In this document: piece after piece, positions 50,601-61,459 of the stretch
Numbering within the stretch: the stretch's first letter is position 1
Layout of the letters: each line of letters begins with the position of its first letter
Assembly (NCBI GenBank): GCA_944472135.2
Contig: CALYDD020000398.1
Location: forward strand, 124,001-188,000
Reading direction: 5' to 3'
From: Trichobilharzia regenti
Lineage: Eukaryota; Platyhelminthes; Trematoda; Strigeidida; Schistosomatidae
DNA length: 64,000 nucleotides
Notes under the pieces: generated by a model
Database searches by the model: none
Seen by the model: the letters and a program-made list of their open reading frames with translations, nothing else
What the model was told of the DNA's origin: nothing
Position numbers and translations under genes: made by a program

Positions 50601-53600
50601 GAGGGAGAGAGATACAGACAGTTGAAATTCACAGATGCTCGGGAGACATTCACGTTACAATACTCGTCAGATTTTCGATTTGAATACGAATGGAGGGAAC
50701 AATCATTAGGTCATCTGAGTATGACAGATAGATGATCCTGTGATCATGTGGCTTATTGATGTGGTAGCCAGTTGAGGGCAGTGTCAGAGAGTCGATTGAA
50801 ATGAAGGCGATTCAATGAGTTGGTGTTTTCCACTCCGAGAGCAAACATGACATGATGATGGTCTGAAATCCAGCGAGAGTTGGAGCAGTCCACAAATCTG
50901 TCATCCTTACTTTTATTAGTGTTAATAGCAGTATTTGAAGTTGAAGGATTAAAGCCCGTCTGTTTAGGAAAATTGATTCTCCTCAGAACTACTGATGTGT
51001 CTAATTTGAAACTATTGATTTTGATTTCCATTGATTACCATGGTAATTTTCTTGGAAACACCTCCATGACAATGTGTTCTCCAAAGTCCTCGTTGCTATC
51101 TGGCTCCATGACTGCCAGTAAGCTTCTAGTTCCTCCTCACACCACGATGTCTCCCATGTCACCCTAAGATGTTTTTAAATGTCGTCATTTTGTGTTTGTT
51201 CTGTCCGGTCCAACAGGGATCATTTAGGCACCTCACACAACAAGCTACTAATCATTTCAGATTATATGATTTCATACAATTTCAGACTTCCCGTAAGTTG
51301 ATCATTATTAATGTTAAGCCATCTTGTAATACCCATTCGATTTCGTCGAACATTGAAGTCTGACGTCAGCGAGAGACTTTCTGGATTGAATTGATGGATA
51401 CCATTCCCGTTAAGCAGCTCACTGAACACGTTCCTCAATGCAAAACTGTTTATGTAGCTGACCAATCCCTGCATAGCACAAAACATGAGTAGTGAATTTT
51501 TATGTTAACCGCCATCACATGTGTAACTCCTAATCAACAATACATTCAGCATTTATTCGTGTATATTTGTCAAAAAATTCATCAACTCTCTTGATATCAC
51601 ACTTCATGAAATGATATCAATTAGGGAATCAATGGAAGCGGGAAGTACTGGAAAACTGCTCCATGTCAGCAAAGGACTCACTGCAAATACAGACTCATGA
51701 AGCCATCCAACAGCCATAGACAACACAATGCGTAAATTAAAAGATATGCCATTTTTGTGTGTACACTGGCTGATGAAAATTGTCGAAGTTTCTTGTAGTG
51801 TTGAAACGATTGACGGACTTGTAGGTTAGTTGAAGTTTCTGGCTTAAAATCGCAGTGGATGGGAGTCATGCATCCACACTGTCAGACAGTTTCAAACTGA
51901 TCCGAAACAGCTGTTGACTACATCGTCGTTAGCAGTGATTGTCTAACAGATGTCATTTTGTGACCAGTCAGACACCTGCGAACTGACGATTACCTCAGGT
52001 AGTATGCAGTAGTGCACTGTGAATCAAAGGGAATTTATCAATTCGCTTTTTTCATCCAGAAGCTTCCTGCACAAGTTGCAATCAGTTGAGTAAATAATCA
52101 TCAAAATACCCATCCTGTGAATTATAAGAATACTGAGGTGTTATCACTGAGCAGAATGCATTAGCAGAATTTGACTTTAAAGTACACACAACTGGTTCAT
52201 TTTCACACAGAGATTACCGTGAGTCATTATCATTATTATTACCACAGTTATTACTATGAATACTACTTGTATGCAAAAATATGAATAGTTTAAACGATAT
52301 GCCATGATTCAATTGAGAAGCACTAACAACTTCTCGAGATCACTAATGCTTCTGCCATTATCGAATGTATGTCTCTCACTCGATTTGACTGCCTTCATAA
52401 TAATGTCTATAGAGTTTTGAAAAATTCCTCGAACGAAGCAAAGCACACAATGAGTTTATGAGGTACTCCGTTGTCGAAGTAAGGGCAGACTTCCATTCCT
52501 CCTTAGCCCATCAGGCTAGATAATATTCACTAGCACGTTTCACAAGTGGACTGATGCTATGAGTCATGCATGTATTAGGCTCTACAGGACCACGTGGACC
52601 TATTTGGATGTTGGTGTTGCCCAATACATCAACCTATGAAGTCATGACACTTGATCATCATTATTTTAGGAATCCCTTAAAAGCCTCTACACAAAGTCAC
52701 GTCAGAGGCAATGAGAATCTTAAAGTCTACATTTATCTCGATTTTCCAGTTCAGTGTTATTGACTACAGTTGACTGGTCCACTTATGTACCTAACCACTC
52801 AGTCATAAGAGAATGAAGTCAGTGGGGTAGTTAGTGTACAGGCTTTCGTAAAAAATATCAACACATCCTCATAACGACTGAGGTTTTGTCTCCCTTCATT
52901 TCAAATCTTGGATATCTTGTCCCATAAAATGTGTAGATAAGGACTATCTGGGCATATTTATGGGGTGACATACAGCCTTGATGGATGTTATATCACTGAT
53001 TAATTCCGATTCGTCCAGTTTCAGACAAAATATCAACTGCCACATGAAACGAAATCTGTAACTATAAGTATTCTAGTGAATTCCTGAAATACACACATAT
53101 TAACGCCCAAAAGTTGGATAATTTTCAGGTAGATAAGATACACTTCCAAGCCACTCTCCTGTCATCATGTAAAATAAACTTAAGGTGAAATTCACTTCAG
53201 TATTTGAGATAGCAGATGGGATGTAAACCTATGAACTAACTTAAAAAGAAGCTGTGTATGTTTTTATACATAGTATTGTGACTCGGAGGTAGAGATGGAG
53301 GAAGATAGAGCGAGTGAGCGAGTGAATGTGTGATCTATTGACTTTCCAGTCTTCTTCATTTGAATAAACACCAAATGTGTGTAAACGGGGTGGTTGAATA
53401 ATCACTGAACATATTCGGAATAATTCATCACCAGTAGAATGACAAGGTAAGAGAAAACCCAACCTGAAATAGTGACTCTGAATGTCATATCGTTATTGCC
53501 GTTGTGACTAGTTGTTACCAACTGTGCCTGATACGTCATCTACTGAATAATACTGTCTCACTGCCCCATACATTATTGTTCGTAAACAAAGCGACATGGC

Positions 53601-53885
53601 ATTTTCAAGCCGTTGATTGTAGATGTTTGGGTGGTCTCAAGTTCGATTCTGTAATCGCATCATTTATGGAGAATTATCCAAAGTGATCGAGTGGCAGGTA
53701 GTTATTGCAGCAAACTTTGGAACACCTGGGCATTCGGTGTTGGTGAACGCCTGCAATCGATGCCCTTTTTCAATGCTATTTCCAACATTCATTCATTGGG
53801 AAGATGCACACTACAAATATTTCTTCTTATCCACTGTTTTTTGCTTCTTTCACTGTAGGCGAGAATAAGTGAAGACCTTCAATAA
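38588..53885 (+). CDS. Putative secreted micro-exon gene (MEG), right copy
   Basis: Exons on the plus strand: 38,588-38,651 (signal peptide), 39,681-39,760 (80 nt), 40,581-40,595 (ANYRL), 43,203-43,211 (SNT), 44,779-44,787 (ACN), 45,653-45,661 (LPR), 46,261-46,269 (ASR), 47,239-47,256 (KWNLGE), 47,440-47,448 (FKR), 48,334-48,342 (LCP), 50,489-50,517 (29 nt), 51,286-51,292 (7 nt) and 53,859-53,885 (last). Together they give one open frame of about 97 codons. Micro-exons from 40,581 to 48,342 are all multiples of three in phase zero; the 29- and 7-nt exons sum to 36 and restore the phase. Acceptors are mostly pyrimidine-rich. A conserved 8-nt candidate (52,211-52,218, AGATTACC) would change the end to a shorter tail. 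The architecture is that of schistosome MEGs; the protein is probably secreted. The family is not recognised and no transcript was consulted. Confidence 0.72.
39681..39760 (+). CDS. MEG exon 2 (80 nt), right copy
   Basis: Acceptor gtgttttcttttccctag, donor gtaata. Reads HLIHIPLDVMWLFLHKQF onward with no stop in the phase set by exon 1. Compared with the left copy: L/P, W/R, L/I and P/T changes and one silent change. Confidence 0.65.
41051..41059 (+). other. Candidate cassette micro-exon with in-frame stop
   Basis: ATCGTATAG lies between tttgtcag and gtaagt and is conserved at 24,671-24,679 on the minus strand. In the phase of its neighbours it reads I-V-stop. It is either a truncating alternative exon or a chance splice pair. 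Confidence 0.35.
45322..45591 (-). pseudogene. Penelope nuclease-end relic, right arm
   Basis: Mirror of 20,144-20,413, with a few substitutions (KLWGRSIHRHLVD against KLLGGSIHRHLVD). Confidence 0.55.
47940..48110 (+). repeat. Decayed tRNA-like SINE, right arm
   Basis: Mirror of 16,240-16,400: cagtggttggttggtttactag with a degenerate B-box region downstream. Confidence 0.5.
48415..48565 (+). repeat. Right-arm-only segment with a Penelope-like end motif
   Basis: Not matched by the left arm (15,720-15,900 differs). Near its end it reads agcgaaacgtcggtaaaaac. The GCGAAACGTCGG string resembles the GAAAC part of hammerhead-type ends seen in Penelope-like elements; the rest of a ribozyme core is not evident. 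Confidence 0.35.
49070..49145 (-). ncRNA. Hammerhead ribozyme, minus strand, intact core
   Basis: On the minus strand stem I is atccag/ctggat. The core CTGACGA corresponds to plus 49,124-49,130; stem II is GTCC/GGAC; GAA is followed by the stem III bases ATGC/GCAT and the cleavage-site C. All invariant core bases of a CUGANGA...GAAA hammerhead are present. The very short stem III is typical of the schistosome type. Confidence 0.88.
49412..49475 (+). ncRNA. Hammerhead ribozyme, plus strand, stem III base changed
   Basis: Core CTGACGA at 49,426-49,432, stem II GTCC/GGAC, GAA at 49,447-49,449, cleavage expected after C 49,458. Base 49,450 is T where the other copy has A, so the closing pair of stem III (15.1-16.1) becomes T-T. 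Activity is probably reduced. Confidence 0.85.
49620..50488. other. Right-arm intron sequence, no further gene seen
   Basis: Matches about 14,290-15,190 in inverse at roughly 85 per cent by eye. Short ORFs differ in frame and length between the arms and are not supported. Confidence 0.5.
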
Positions 53886-54060
53886 CTGATTACAAAGAGA
53901 CTGCACATTTGAATCGCACTCCATATATACAAATGCAGTTTTGTTTTTTGTGTGTCTGTGCGTGTCTCTGTGTGTCTTCATGTGTGTGAGTGTAGGTGAC
54001 TAAACGTAATTATATTAATGAACTGTACACTGCTCTTTGTAAAATCATAATACATAAAGC
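53859..54060 (+). CDS. MEG last exon and 3' UTR, right copy
   Basis: Acceptor ttgcttctttcactgtag. In phase zero it codes ARISEDLQ and stops at 53,883-53,885; the left copy codes ASISEDLQ and runs on for nine more residues before its stop. A TG-rich 3' UTR and an A-rich variant polyadenylation region follow, with similarity to the left arm throughout. Confidence 0.55.
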
Positions 54061-54559
54061 ATTTCTGGTCAATATTCTGTGTTCTACGGTTCATTCTCTC
54101 AGTAGAATAGGATGATTTCAGAGTATATATCCAACAAAAAGTAGTCACAAGTCTCATTCAGTAATATAAAGCCCCGGCGATGCTTGCTTACAATCTGCAC
54201 CTTACACCTGTCACACTGAACACATTCATCACTGGTAATTAGCCGTTTAATTGAACAAGACATGACAGCGCAAAATCTAATATTTTCCTCAATTTCAGAT
54301 GATTCTGCATTTTGACACACCTCAACACGGATCAACTCCAAAAGTCAAACACAATCTCTTATCTCTATGACGAGGGATTGGAGACTTTAGGGAAACTCTC
54401 AAATGAGCTCACTCACGAGACACTGCAGTGAGGCCAGTTATGTCTGCAAAAATGACTTGTAATTAAAAATCTGTGAGTAGCTACAAAGCCAGATGAATGA
54501 TTTGATTGGGAATCAACTGTAATGAAGATATACAACCAATGGACTATACTCAATTCAGA

Positions 54560-55510
54560 ATGCAAATAACGAACAGAGATGATATCCGGGCAGATGTTGA
54601 ACTAAAGAAAACACACGTGACACTGTGGCCAAGAAGAGGATTTTGAAGTCAATATAGAAGTAGGACAAGGCTGGCTGACTGTTATCACTGATGATATTTA
54701 TTTTGGTAGACTGGGTTATGTACCAGGCTGTTCATGGGAGTGAGAAGACATGGACTTCAGGAGTGGATGATTTATGTTTCTTCTCTCACAAACTGGAAGA
54801 CTTGCAGGCAGGAGCGGACCGACAAACTGACAGAATAAGCGAGCACGAAGGCAGGACCCCTGGCGAACATAGAGAAGACGGAGTTAGCGAAAATAACTAA
54901 CTAAACAACAACAACAACCAGTACCATCAACGGGAGAGATTTTATGGAGGCTACTTCCTGCCTCCACTTATCTGCCTAGGAAGCATCGTTAAAACCACAG
55001 GCACTTGGACAACACCGATGAGGATATCCAGATCAGCCCAAATCGGAAAGGCGAGATACGCCTTCATCAATCTGACGCACGAGTAGAAATTTTCTGCTTC
55101 ACTCAGCCACATAAAATACAACTTTGAGATTTTCAAAACAAATCAGAAGTAAGTCAGTTTTTCTATATGAGTAAGAAAATTTCTCAGCTTGTGATGAAAT
55201 GAATTTCCAGCAACATTCGATAGAATTTAACACCAGCTGCCTTCGCTACCTGCATATTGAACATCAAATGGTCAGAAAGAATAAGCAACAAGAAACTCTG
55301 AGAACACGTGACGAGGGAGTAATCGGTGCACGAGTAACATAGGGGAAATCTTGGGACGAGGAGGAGGAGGAGGAGGAGGAGGAGGAGATGAGATTTAATG
55401 TACAATTATGGACCAAGGTAAAGAGGACAGCAGAAAACAGAACAAAGTGGAGGTGTGCTGTTGAAGCCTTGTGCTCCACTGGGAACACAAATAGATAATT
55501 ATGAGAAGAA
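54560..55510 (+). pseudogene. Decayed RTE-type LINE, 3' half
   Basis: In several frames it gives DWVMYQAVH, CFFSHKLEDLQ, LGSIVKTTG, IGKARYAFINL, NTSCLRYLHIEHQ and TAENRTKWRCAVEALCS, in the same order as the RT and C-terminal part of the intact RTE ORF. A GGA run (about 55,360-55,388) interrupts it. The insertion ends the right-arm homology. Confidence 0.8.
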
Positions 55511-56981
55511 TGAAGAATATAAATTATGAAAATGTGTGAATGAATTCTTTTTGGTCAGGGAAGAAGAAGAAGAAGTGAGAAAGGAAGTGTTGGACGAGAG
55601 GAACAATTGTAGTCTAAGTTTAACTGTGGTAGAAACAACGTCAGAATAAGTTTCTTTTGAATACGAAGTTTTTATTTTGTCAATCTTCCCACAAACGCTT
55701 TGAATATGCATAGAAGATGTGGACAAATTATGTGCTACCATGACTTCGGTAAAGTAGGATACGTTTGAATTGTAGATGGAAAGATGGTGACTTTTCCTGT
55801 ACCGTCCCAATTTATGTTTTCAATGGATGTCAGTAACTTCGGTTATTATAAACTTCTTCGAATATTCGATTTTGATCAGAATACCCCAGACTATTTATGA
55901 TTCTTTACCAAAAAGGCTTATTTGCCACACTGAGTGATGTGAAATCTTCTCGGATGGTGGATAGATATCACACTGAATTATAAGTCAAAGATGTTAACCG
56001 GCGAGCTTATTGACATGCTACTGACCACATGGAACAATGTAACACATATATGGACTGGTCACACTTGAGTAATCAGTGCCATGTGAGGTTCAACAAACCA
56101 GGTGTTGTGTTATACTGGTTGATTAAGTGATAGTAATTCGGCGGTCAGGTATTCATAGAAAGAAGGGAAAATGCTTCGAGGGATATGGACTATAAGTGAA
56201 ATCCAGGAAGGGAACTGAATAAAAACTTGAACCAAGTATCCATTACTTTGGCTACATAAGAGATCGGTGGGAACGTGCAATCCATCTAGGAACATCATCA
56301 ATCAATGAAACATTCGAGTGAACACAGGAAAAGGGAATCAAATAGATATTAGTGTACAGATCAGAGATTCACCAGCTAGCGAAAATTCAAAAGATGACAT
56401 CACGTTGTTCCTCATATTTTTCGAAGAGACTTACATTTCAGTTCAGTCAATGGGCTGAGCTAACTGGAAAATCGAAATTCACTTGAAAACAAATGAGAAG
56501 CAACAAACAAATGATGTTAGTAGAGAAAGATTTCCAGCTGTCAGCTCACAGTAAACTAATTGGTTTGATTTATATCAATGGGAGAATTCGAAGTCCCAAC
56601 CCATGACCAGGGAAGTCACAGTGATTCGACCTGTTTCTTCTATACACAGAACAGTGGGTTTTTTAGGCGAATCATTCATTCAGAAGCATAAAACTTTCAT
56701 AAAAACAGTAAATGATATTTGAGTTGTGCTTGTCTGATGCACATAAATCATTGAACGTCACTACAGATTTTGTCTAGCCTACATCAGTTAGTTTATCCGG
56801 ATCTGATTCTGAAAGCTATCATTTTCGGCTACATATTTTTCACACAATGACAGCAAACTTTGCTTTTCGAGAAAAGTGTACAAGTTACTTTGGCTACTTA
56901 TATGTTAAGCAGTAAGAAAGAGTTTTCGGCAGCATTTATAGCCACAGTATATACTTCGGATATGATATGTACAACAACATT
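55340..56981. repeat. Direct repeat A, copy 2 (5' part)
   Basis: Same order and strand as 6,541-8,140. It continues at 58,035 after a LINE insertion. No gene is recognised. Confidence 0.8.
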
Positions 56982-58015
56982 TAAGATAAGATAAGATAAG
57001 CTTTATTCCAAATCAGTACTTGTGATGCAGAATGGAATTCTCAGCATTTTACTACAATATTGCATCCAGTTAGTACATTCACAATAAATATAGTTCTACA
57101 TAGATTAAGTTTATCTCAGTCATTTCAGACAACAACATATTCGCATTTCGGTAGCAAAGTCAAAATTTAAACAGAGTGTTTGAAGGTGTTAGAAAAGTAG
57201 ATACTACTAGTATATTTACTGGCGTAAGCGGTAACAAAAAAATCGAGATATACAGAGTGCGAAAGAACGAAGAAGACTGTTTTAAGTAGAGTTTGTAAGG
57301 AAGAAAGAAACAAAACAGCACATAACAAAAATAAGTACATAAAGAGAAAAAAAAGGTAGAGAGAAAACGTTGTACCTGTAAATGATGTGACTTGGAAAGA
57401 CGAGATTCATTGGTTCTACTGACTATTTAATAAGTTAAAGGTTTCATGCCTGATGCATTCTTTATCGCACAGAACACGGGCTAGGTAGGGTATGGATGAG
57501 TTTTTGTACTTGCTAGTGCGGGCATATAGTTTCCTACATAGGCTTCTGGTTTTTCCTAAAGAGATACATGGGGAGAGTTTTGAATGTAGAGGGTGTTGTG
57601 AGTCAGATAAAATGGTTTTTGCCCATTTTTCACATGAGTCCATGTGCCTGTCCACCAGAATATTAACGAGCTGGCTAAGTGGCTAACTGCTTACCCTGCT
57701 GACAACCTTTAACATCCTACGTAATAAGGTAAAGTCTTCTTTCAATAGCCCAGGAAAGATAAAGGGGTAACAATAGAGAATAGTAGGCAGAATATGGAAG
57801 TTAACCAATTGTAGGAGTAAAGGTTGGGTTACACCAGAAAGTCTCAACTTCTTGATGTAGAAGGGAAGACGGAATATTTTCTTGGAAATCGTCAAGATAT
57901 GAGAAGACCAGGAAATATCAGAAGATAGAGCGACGCCTAGATATTTAACTTCCGACTTGGTTTCAATTTCAGTGCCATCTATGTTGCACATCTCGTGAGT
58001 ACATGATATGTATGA
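56982..58015 (-). mobile_element. 5'-truncated CR1/jockey-like LINE
   Basis: The 19-bp target duplication tgatatgtacaacaacatt lies at 56,963-56,981 and 58,016-58,034. The 3' end carries a TTATC microsatellite tail (plus strand taagataagataagataag). The copy of repeat A at 6,541-8,300 shows the empty site. Confidence 0.9.
57416..58015 (-). pseudogene. LINE RT C-terminal coding fragment
   Basis: Two minus-strand frames: HEMCNIDGTEIETKSEVKYL, SWSSHILTISKK and YPFIFPGLLKEDFTLLRRM end at about 57,683. The frame then shifts and continues MDRHMDSCEKWAKTIL through YLARVLCDKE to a stop at 57,416. This is the end of a LINE ORF2 after the catalytic RT. The 5' truncation removes the active site, so it was dead on arrival. 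Confidence 0.8.
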
Positions 58016-58034
58016 TGATATGTACAACAACATT

Positions 58035-58190
58035 GTTTTATTTTACCATGAATTTATATGCTTTTGGAAACTTCCAACGGAATAATTTTGTTCATGAGTC
58101 GCCTGAATTATTCGGTCACCGTGGTTTCATCATTGTTTTTACGTCACCTTTATACCGACTTTATTTTTTCATTCGTTAAGTTAGTTGAAA
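58035..58190. repeat. Direct repeat A, copy 2 (3' part)
   Basis: Continues the match to 8,150-8,300 (tttatatgctttgg, aattttgttgatgag) beyond the LINE. Confidence 0.7.
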
Positions 58191-58194
58191 TCTA

Positions 58195-58630
58195 AATAAT
58201 GTCTAAATGCCGATTCAGGTATATTGGGCGTACAATAAGGCAGGTTCATCTTCGTATTTCGGAACATCATCCAACATGGTTAGGCATGGGACAAAAAGGA
58301 TTTATTGGTAGCTCAATTTTACCACACCTTGTAGATAGTGAGCATAAGTATTACTGATATATGTATAAAACTTGGGCACTGTGGTAGAGTATAACTGCAT
58401 TATGGATAAGATTTTATTTCGATAAATCACACACTGTGTGGGCATAAAGTTGATGTTAATACAGCATTTAAAAGTATCTATCGCATTCCTACTAATCTTA
58501 ATTTTGCTCTACGAAACCGTATTCTACGGACAGCTGTAGCAATAGGAATCCACCTGAAGCAGCCGAACTTGTGTGTTTGGAAGAAATTTGTACATCCAGG
58601 AGTTTTTTGCTTGTCAATCGTTATATGAAT
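58195..58630 (+). pseudogene. Penelope-like GIY-YIG nuclease end, second element
   Basis: The translation gives RYIGRTIRQVHLRISEHHP, then GSSILPHLVDSEH, and after breaks FALRNRILRTAVAIGIHLKQ and LCVWKKFVHPG. These are the YIG motif, the conserved EHH region and the terminal AxAI.L..P.LC motif of Penelope nucleases. Stops lie between the blocks. It is a different family from the element at 419-6,425. Confidence 0.75.
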
Positions 58631-60820
58631 GTATAAACCGATCTACTTCACCCCCTTCCCAAAACCTTTAAAATTATAGTTGTCGAAGTTATTTAATTTT
58701 TCTGATTACTTCATCTTTAATTACGTGTTACCCTTGTAAAAGTAATTTATTCTAACCATTTCTACCTTTTCAATGTGTATTGATTTTCTTCGTTCATTGT
58801 CAACCAATTGACATTTTGACACTGACCAATTATTGTTAACAAACACATCAGTGTCACTTGATGGTAAACTAATGTGTATTGTAATAAAAAGCCTATTTAT
58901 ACATTAGAGTAGAGCTAAAGATGAGGATCTAATTGAAGGTAAATATTTCTTCGCTCAATCTTTCTGGTTTCTAAATGTCTAAATGAAGATTTTTCTATAC
59001 TGATATCTGAAATCACTAATCTAAACACTTTTCTCAGACTATCATTCCCAGGCTGTCTCAGGTAGATTCACCAAGTGTTATTTTTGTTGTGATTATCCTG
59101 TGATCGCTTTTATGACTTATTTTGTATCCATATTTCAGTAAATATAATCACTGAAATTCGAATCCTGTTATTCTTATAACTGACCGAGTCTGAGAGACTC
59201 CGAAATTTCGCGTAATCTTAAAATAGCTATGTTAAACCAGAGAAGGCTAAAACCGGTTTGAATGACCGTCTATTGAGGAGACTGAGCTAAAGCGAATGTG
59301 ATTAAGAAGTGGAAGAGTCTGACCATATGAAGTCAATTTGATATGCTATTCACTGACTTAACTTTCTTAGATTCTTTGGATTTGTTTACCTAATACATAT
59401 TAGTCTGCTTTATTTATATATTTATTCGCAATGTTTCTGGTTGTCAAAAGTGAGTGCTTTCCAGTGAGTTATGTATCGCCTTCTTTTATCGAACCATTGT
59501 CATCGTAGTATTATTCGTTCTTGTCACATTACCGCATGACAAAATTTTGGTAATTACCCGATTCCGATTAGGTAGTGATGCGCATAACTTTAAAATCCGA
59601 GGCCGTTGTTTCTGTCCCAGTGACTGCATGGTTAGTGGGTTGACCTCATCACATGAACATCCTCGGTACTATCTTTAGTGTGTTAACCGTAACCAGGTGC
59701 ACAAGAGTCTCAAACTCAGGTGAAATATTTGTCAGCCACCCTATGACTTTCTGTCCTGCTCCATAACTGATGTTTGTTGCTTCTTATTTGTTTTGAGGTG
59801 AATTTTGATTTTCCATTTAACTCAGCCCATTGACTGAACCGAAATACAAGTCTCTTCGACTAAGTGTGAGGATTAACTTGAAGTAATTTTATGGATGGTG
59901 GTAAGCAGCATGCATTGATTGGGATTCGAGTTCAGGAAAATAATTACCTAACTCTCTGGTCGATGGATGCATTAAACATCGGGAATGAAAAGAAGTTAGA
60001 ATTCATGGGCTATTGAATCTAACTCACATGTCCTTGGTTCATACCCTGTCATTCGAACACGTTCAGAGTGTTCCAAACTAGGACGCAACAACTCTAACTC
60101 ACTTTCTGGATTTCATTTATTATTATTACAAATAGTTCTCTGATTTGTGTTAATTCATGATCAGGCATGCGTTAATAATAAGCAGTGTTTGGCTTCAAAA
60201 TAATTGGACCTGCACATCATTCATTGTCATCGTCATCTTATGATTACACTGTACTCAACACACATGTTTGCCTTACACCGCACCAACTTCAAAACCCAGA
60301 TTACTTGGACAGCTTTCGATTCACTTCTTATGTTGAACCATCACTGAAATATAACACTCAGTTACTTTGGGCCTAACCTCCACACTCCATTATTTAGTGC
60401 TACTGAATTAAATCACCATGGCAAAATCACATATCACTTTTCTCAATTTTATTGCAAATACTGGGCGAACACATGTCTAAACCCACTCCAGTGTTAGACA
60501 CATATTTCACAAAGGTTCAGTTGGTTTTCTAAAATCTTACGACTTCAGTACGACTTCATATCTCACTTCACTTCATGCAATATATAGTAGTGTTTGTCAC
60601 AATATTTATTTCATTATAGCATCTGGATTTGTGTAGGCGATAGAAATCAGACTGGATGTGTATATTTTCTTGTTAAATGTGATGCTTACGGGGTTAGATA
60701 ATTCAACTGCACTTGTAAATCCAGTGACACTGATTCTATAACTAGACCACTTTAGCAATCGAAACTGGATAAGTACCCTGCTGATGTACCCTACTCGACC
60801 GGTACAAAACAATCTCCAAC
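58630..60820. other. Penelope 3' region and repeat sequence, no gene
   Basis: 58,630 to about 59,180 is AT-rich and probably the 3' part of the second Penelope relic. 59,560-59,770 repeats 12,100-12,310 in direct orientation, and 59,790-59,880 resembles 7,560-7,640 in inverse. No coding is supported. Confidence 0.45.
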
Positions 60821-61131
60821 TGCATTTATAAATTTACGTGTACCTGAGGCAGCAAGTACATAGGAAGGACAGAAAGAAGGCCTTCTATCCGGTTTTTAGA
60901 GCATATTCCAAGAAACTTATGCCTAAAAGGAAGCAGATATTTACAAAGTGCAATTACCAGACGCCTTGTGGATACCGGTCATTCTATCGAGATTTCTAAA
61001 TCTTTCAAAATATTAAACATACAAAGTACGGCGAATCTACTTCGGTTTGCTGAAGCAATAGCAATCAAACGTGACAGACCAAACTTACGTATACAGAAAG
61101 AGAGTGTGGTCAATCTCTCACTCCCTTGGTA
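60820..61131 (+). pseudogene. Penelope-like GIY-YIG nuclease end, third element
   Basis: Frame GSKYIGRTERRPSIRFLEHI, then AITRRLVDTGHSIEISKSFK and LLRFAEAIAIKRDRPNLR, stopping naturally at 61,129-61,131. This is the complete C-terminal half of a Penelope GIY-YIG nuclease. One TGA sits where the family has Cys, just before the YIG motif (about 60,844), and the upstream RT is missing. The frame is otherwise clean, so it is younger than the other relics. Confidence 0.8.
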
Positions 61132-61406
61132 AACATATCACTTTTATTACACTGATTAGTTATTCACACCAGTGAGTCCAACTCAGTATTCAAGTTTTCA
61201 AACTGATGAACTTTGACCTTCTTGAGTTGCCATGTTGACACTGTTTACTAGATTTGTTCTGTCTTCTCTCATCCCTCTTTATTTCTTCTTCATAGTTTGA
61301 GAGTTTATAAATTGATGATGCGTCCACCTTATAATGTTTTTTCTATTACCCTTCAAACAATGAATTACGAAATGTAAATATTTATAACCATTGTATTTTC
61401 AGGTAG

Positions 61407-61459
61407 TTTGCAGCTGATGAGAACCTGTGAAATAGAATGATATCATTTTATACTGCAAA
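61407..61459 (+). ncRNA. Hammerhead-like motif downstream of Penelope nuclease end
   Basis: Stem I is tttgcag (61,407-61,413) with ctgcaaa (61,453-61,459). The core CTGATGA is 61,414-61,420 and GAA is 61,429-61,431. Stem III is a 10-pair hairpin (61,432-61,441 with 61,442-61,451, one G-T pair). The predicted cleavage site is after A 61,452 (AUA triplet). Stem II (61,421-61,428) pairs poorly. Hammerheads are known in the terminal repeats of Penelope-like elements. Confidence 0.7.

Larger units (their letters stand above)
33700..54560. repeat. Right arm of the palindrome
   Basis: Inverse match of 11,150-32,052. It ends where a decayed RTE begins. Right-arm-only changes include the Sm-alpha insertion (49,059-49,606) and unrelated sequence at 48,415-48,565; it lacks the 1.4-kb tandem duplication. 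Confidence 0.92.

Noticed and set aside
52211..52218. 8-nt exon AGATTACC as a firm MEG exon
   Set aside because: Splice sites are good and conserved in both arms, but it breaks the phase into the last exon's longer reading; left as an alternative.
11150..54560. Palindrome as a sequencing hairpin artefact
   Set aside because: The arms differ by a 548-bp insertion with target duplication, a 1.4-kb tandem duplication and graded substitutions, which a single-molecule artefact would not create. Mis-joined haplotypes remain possible.
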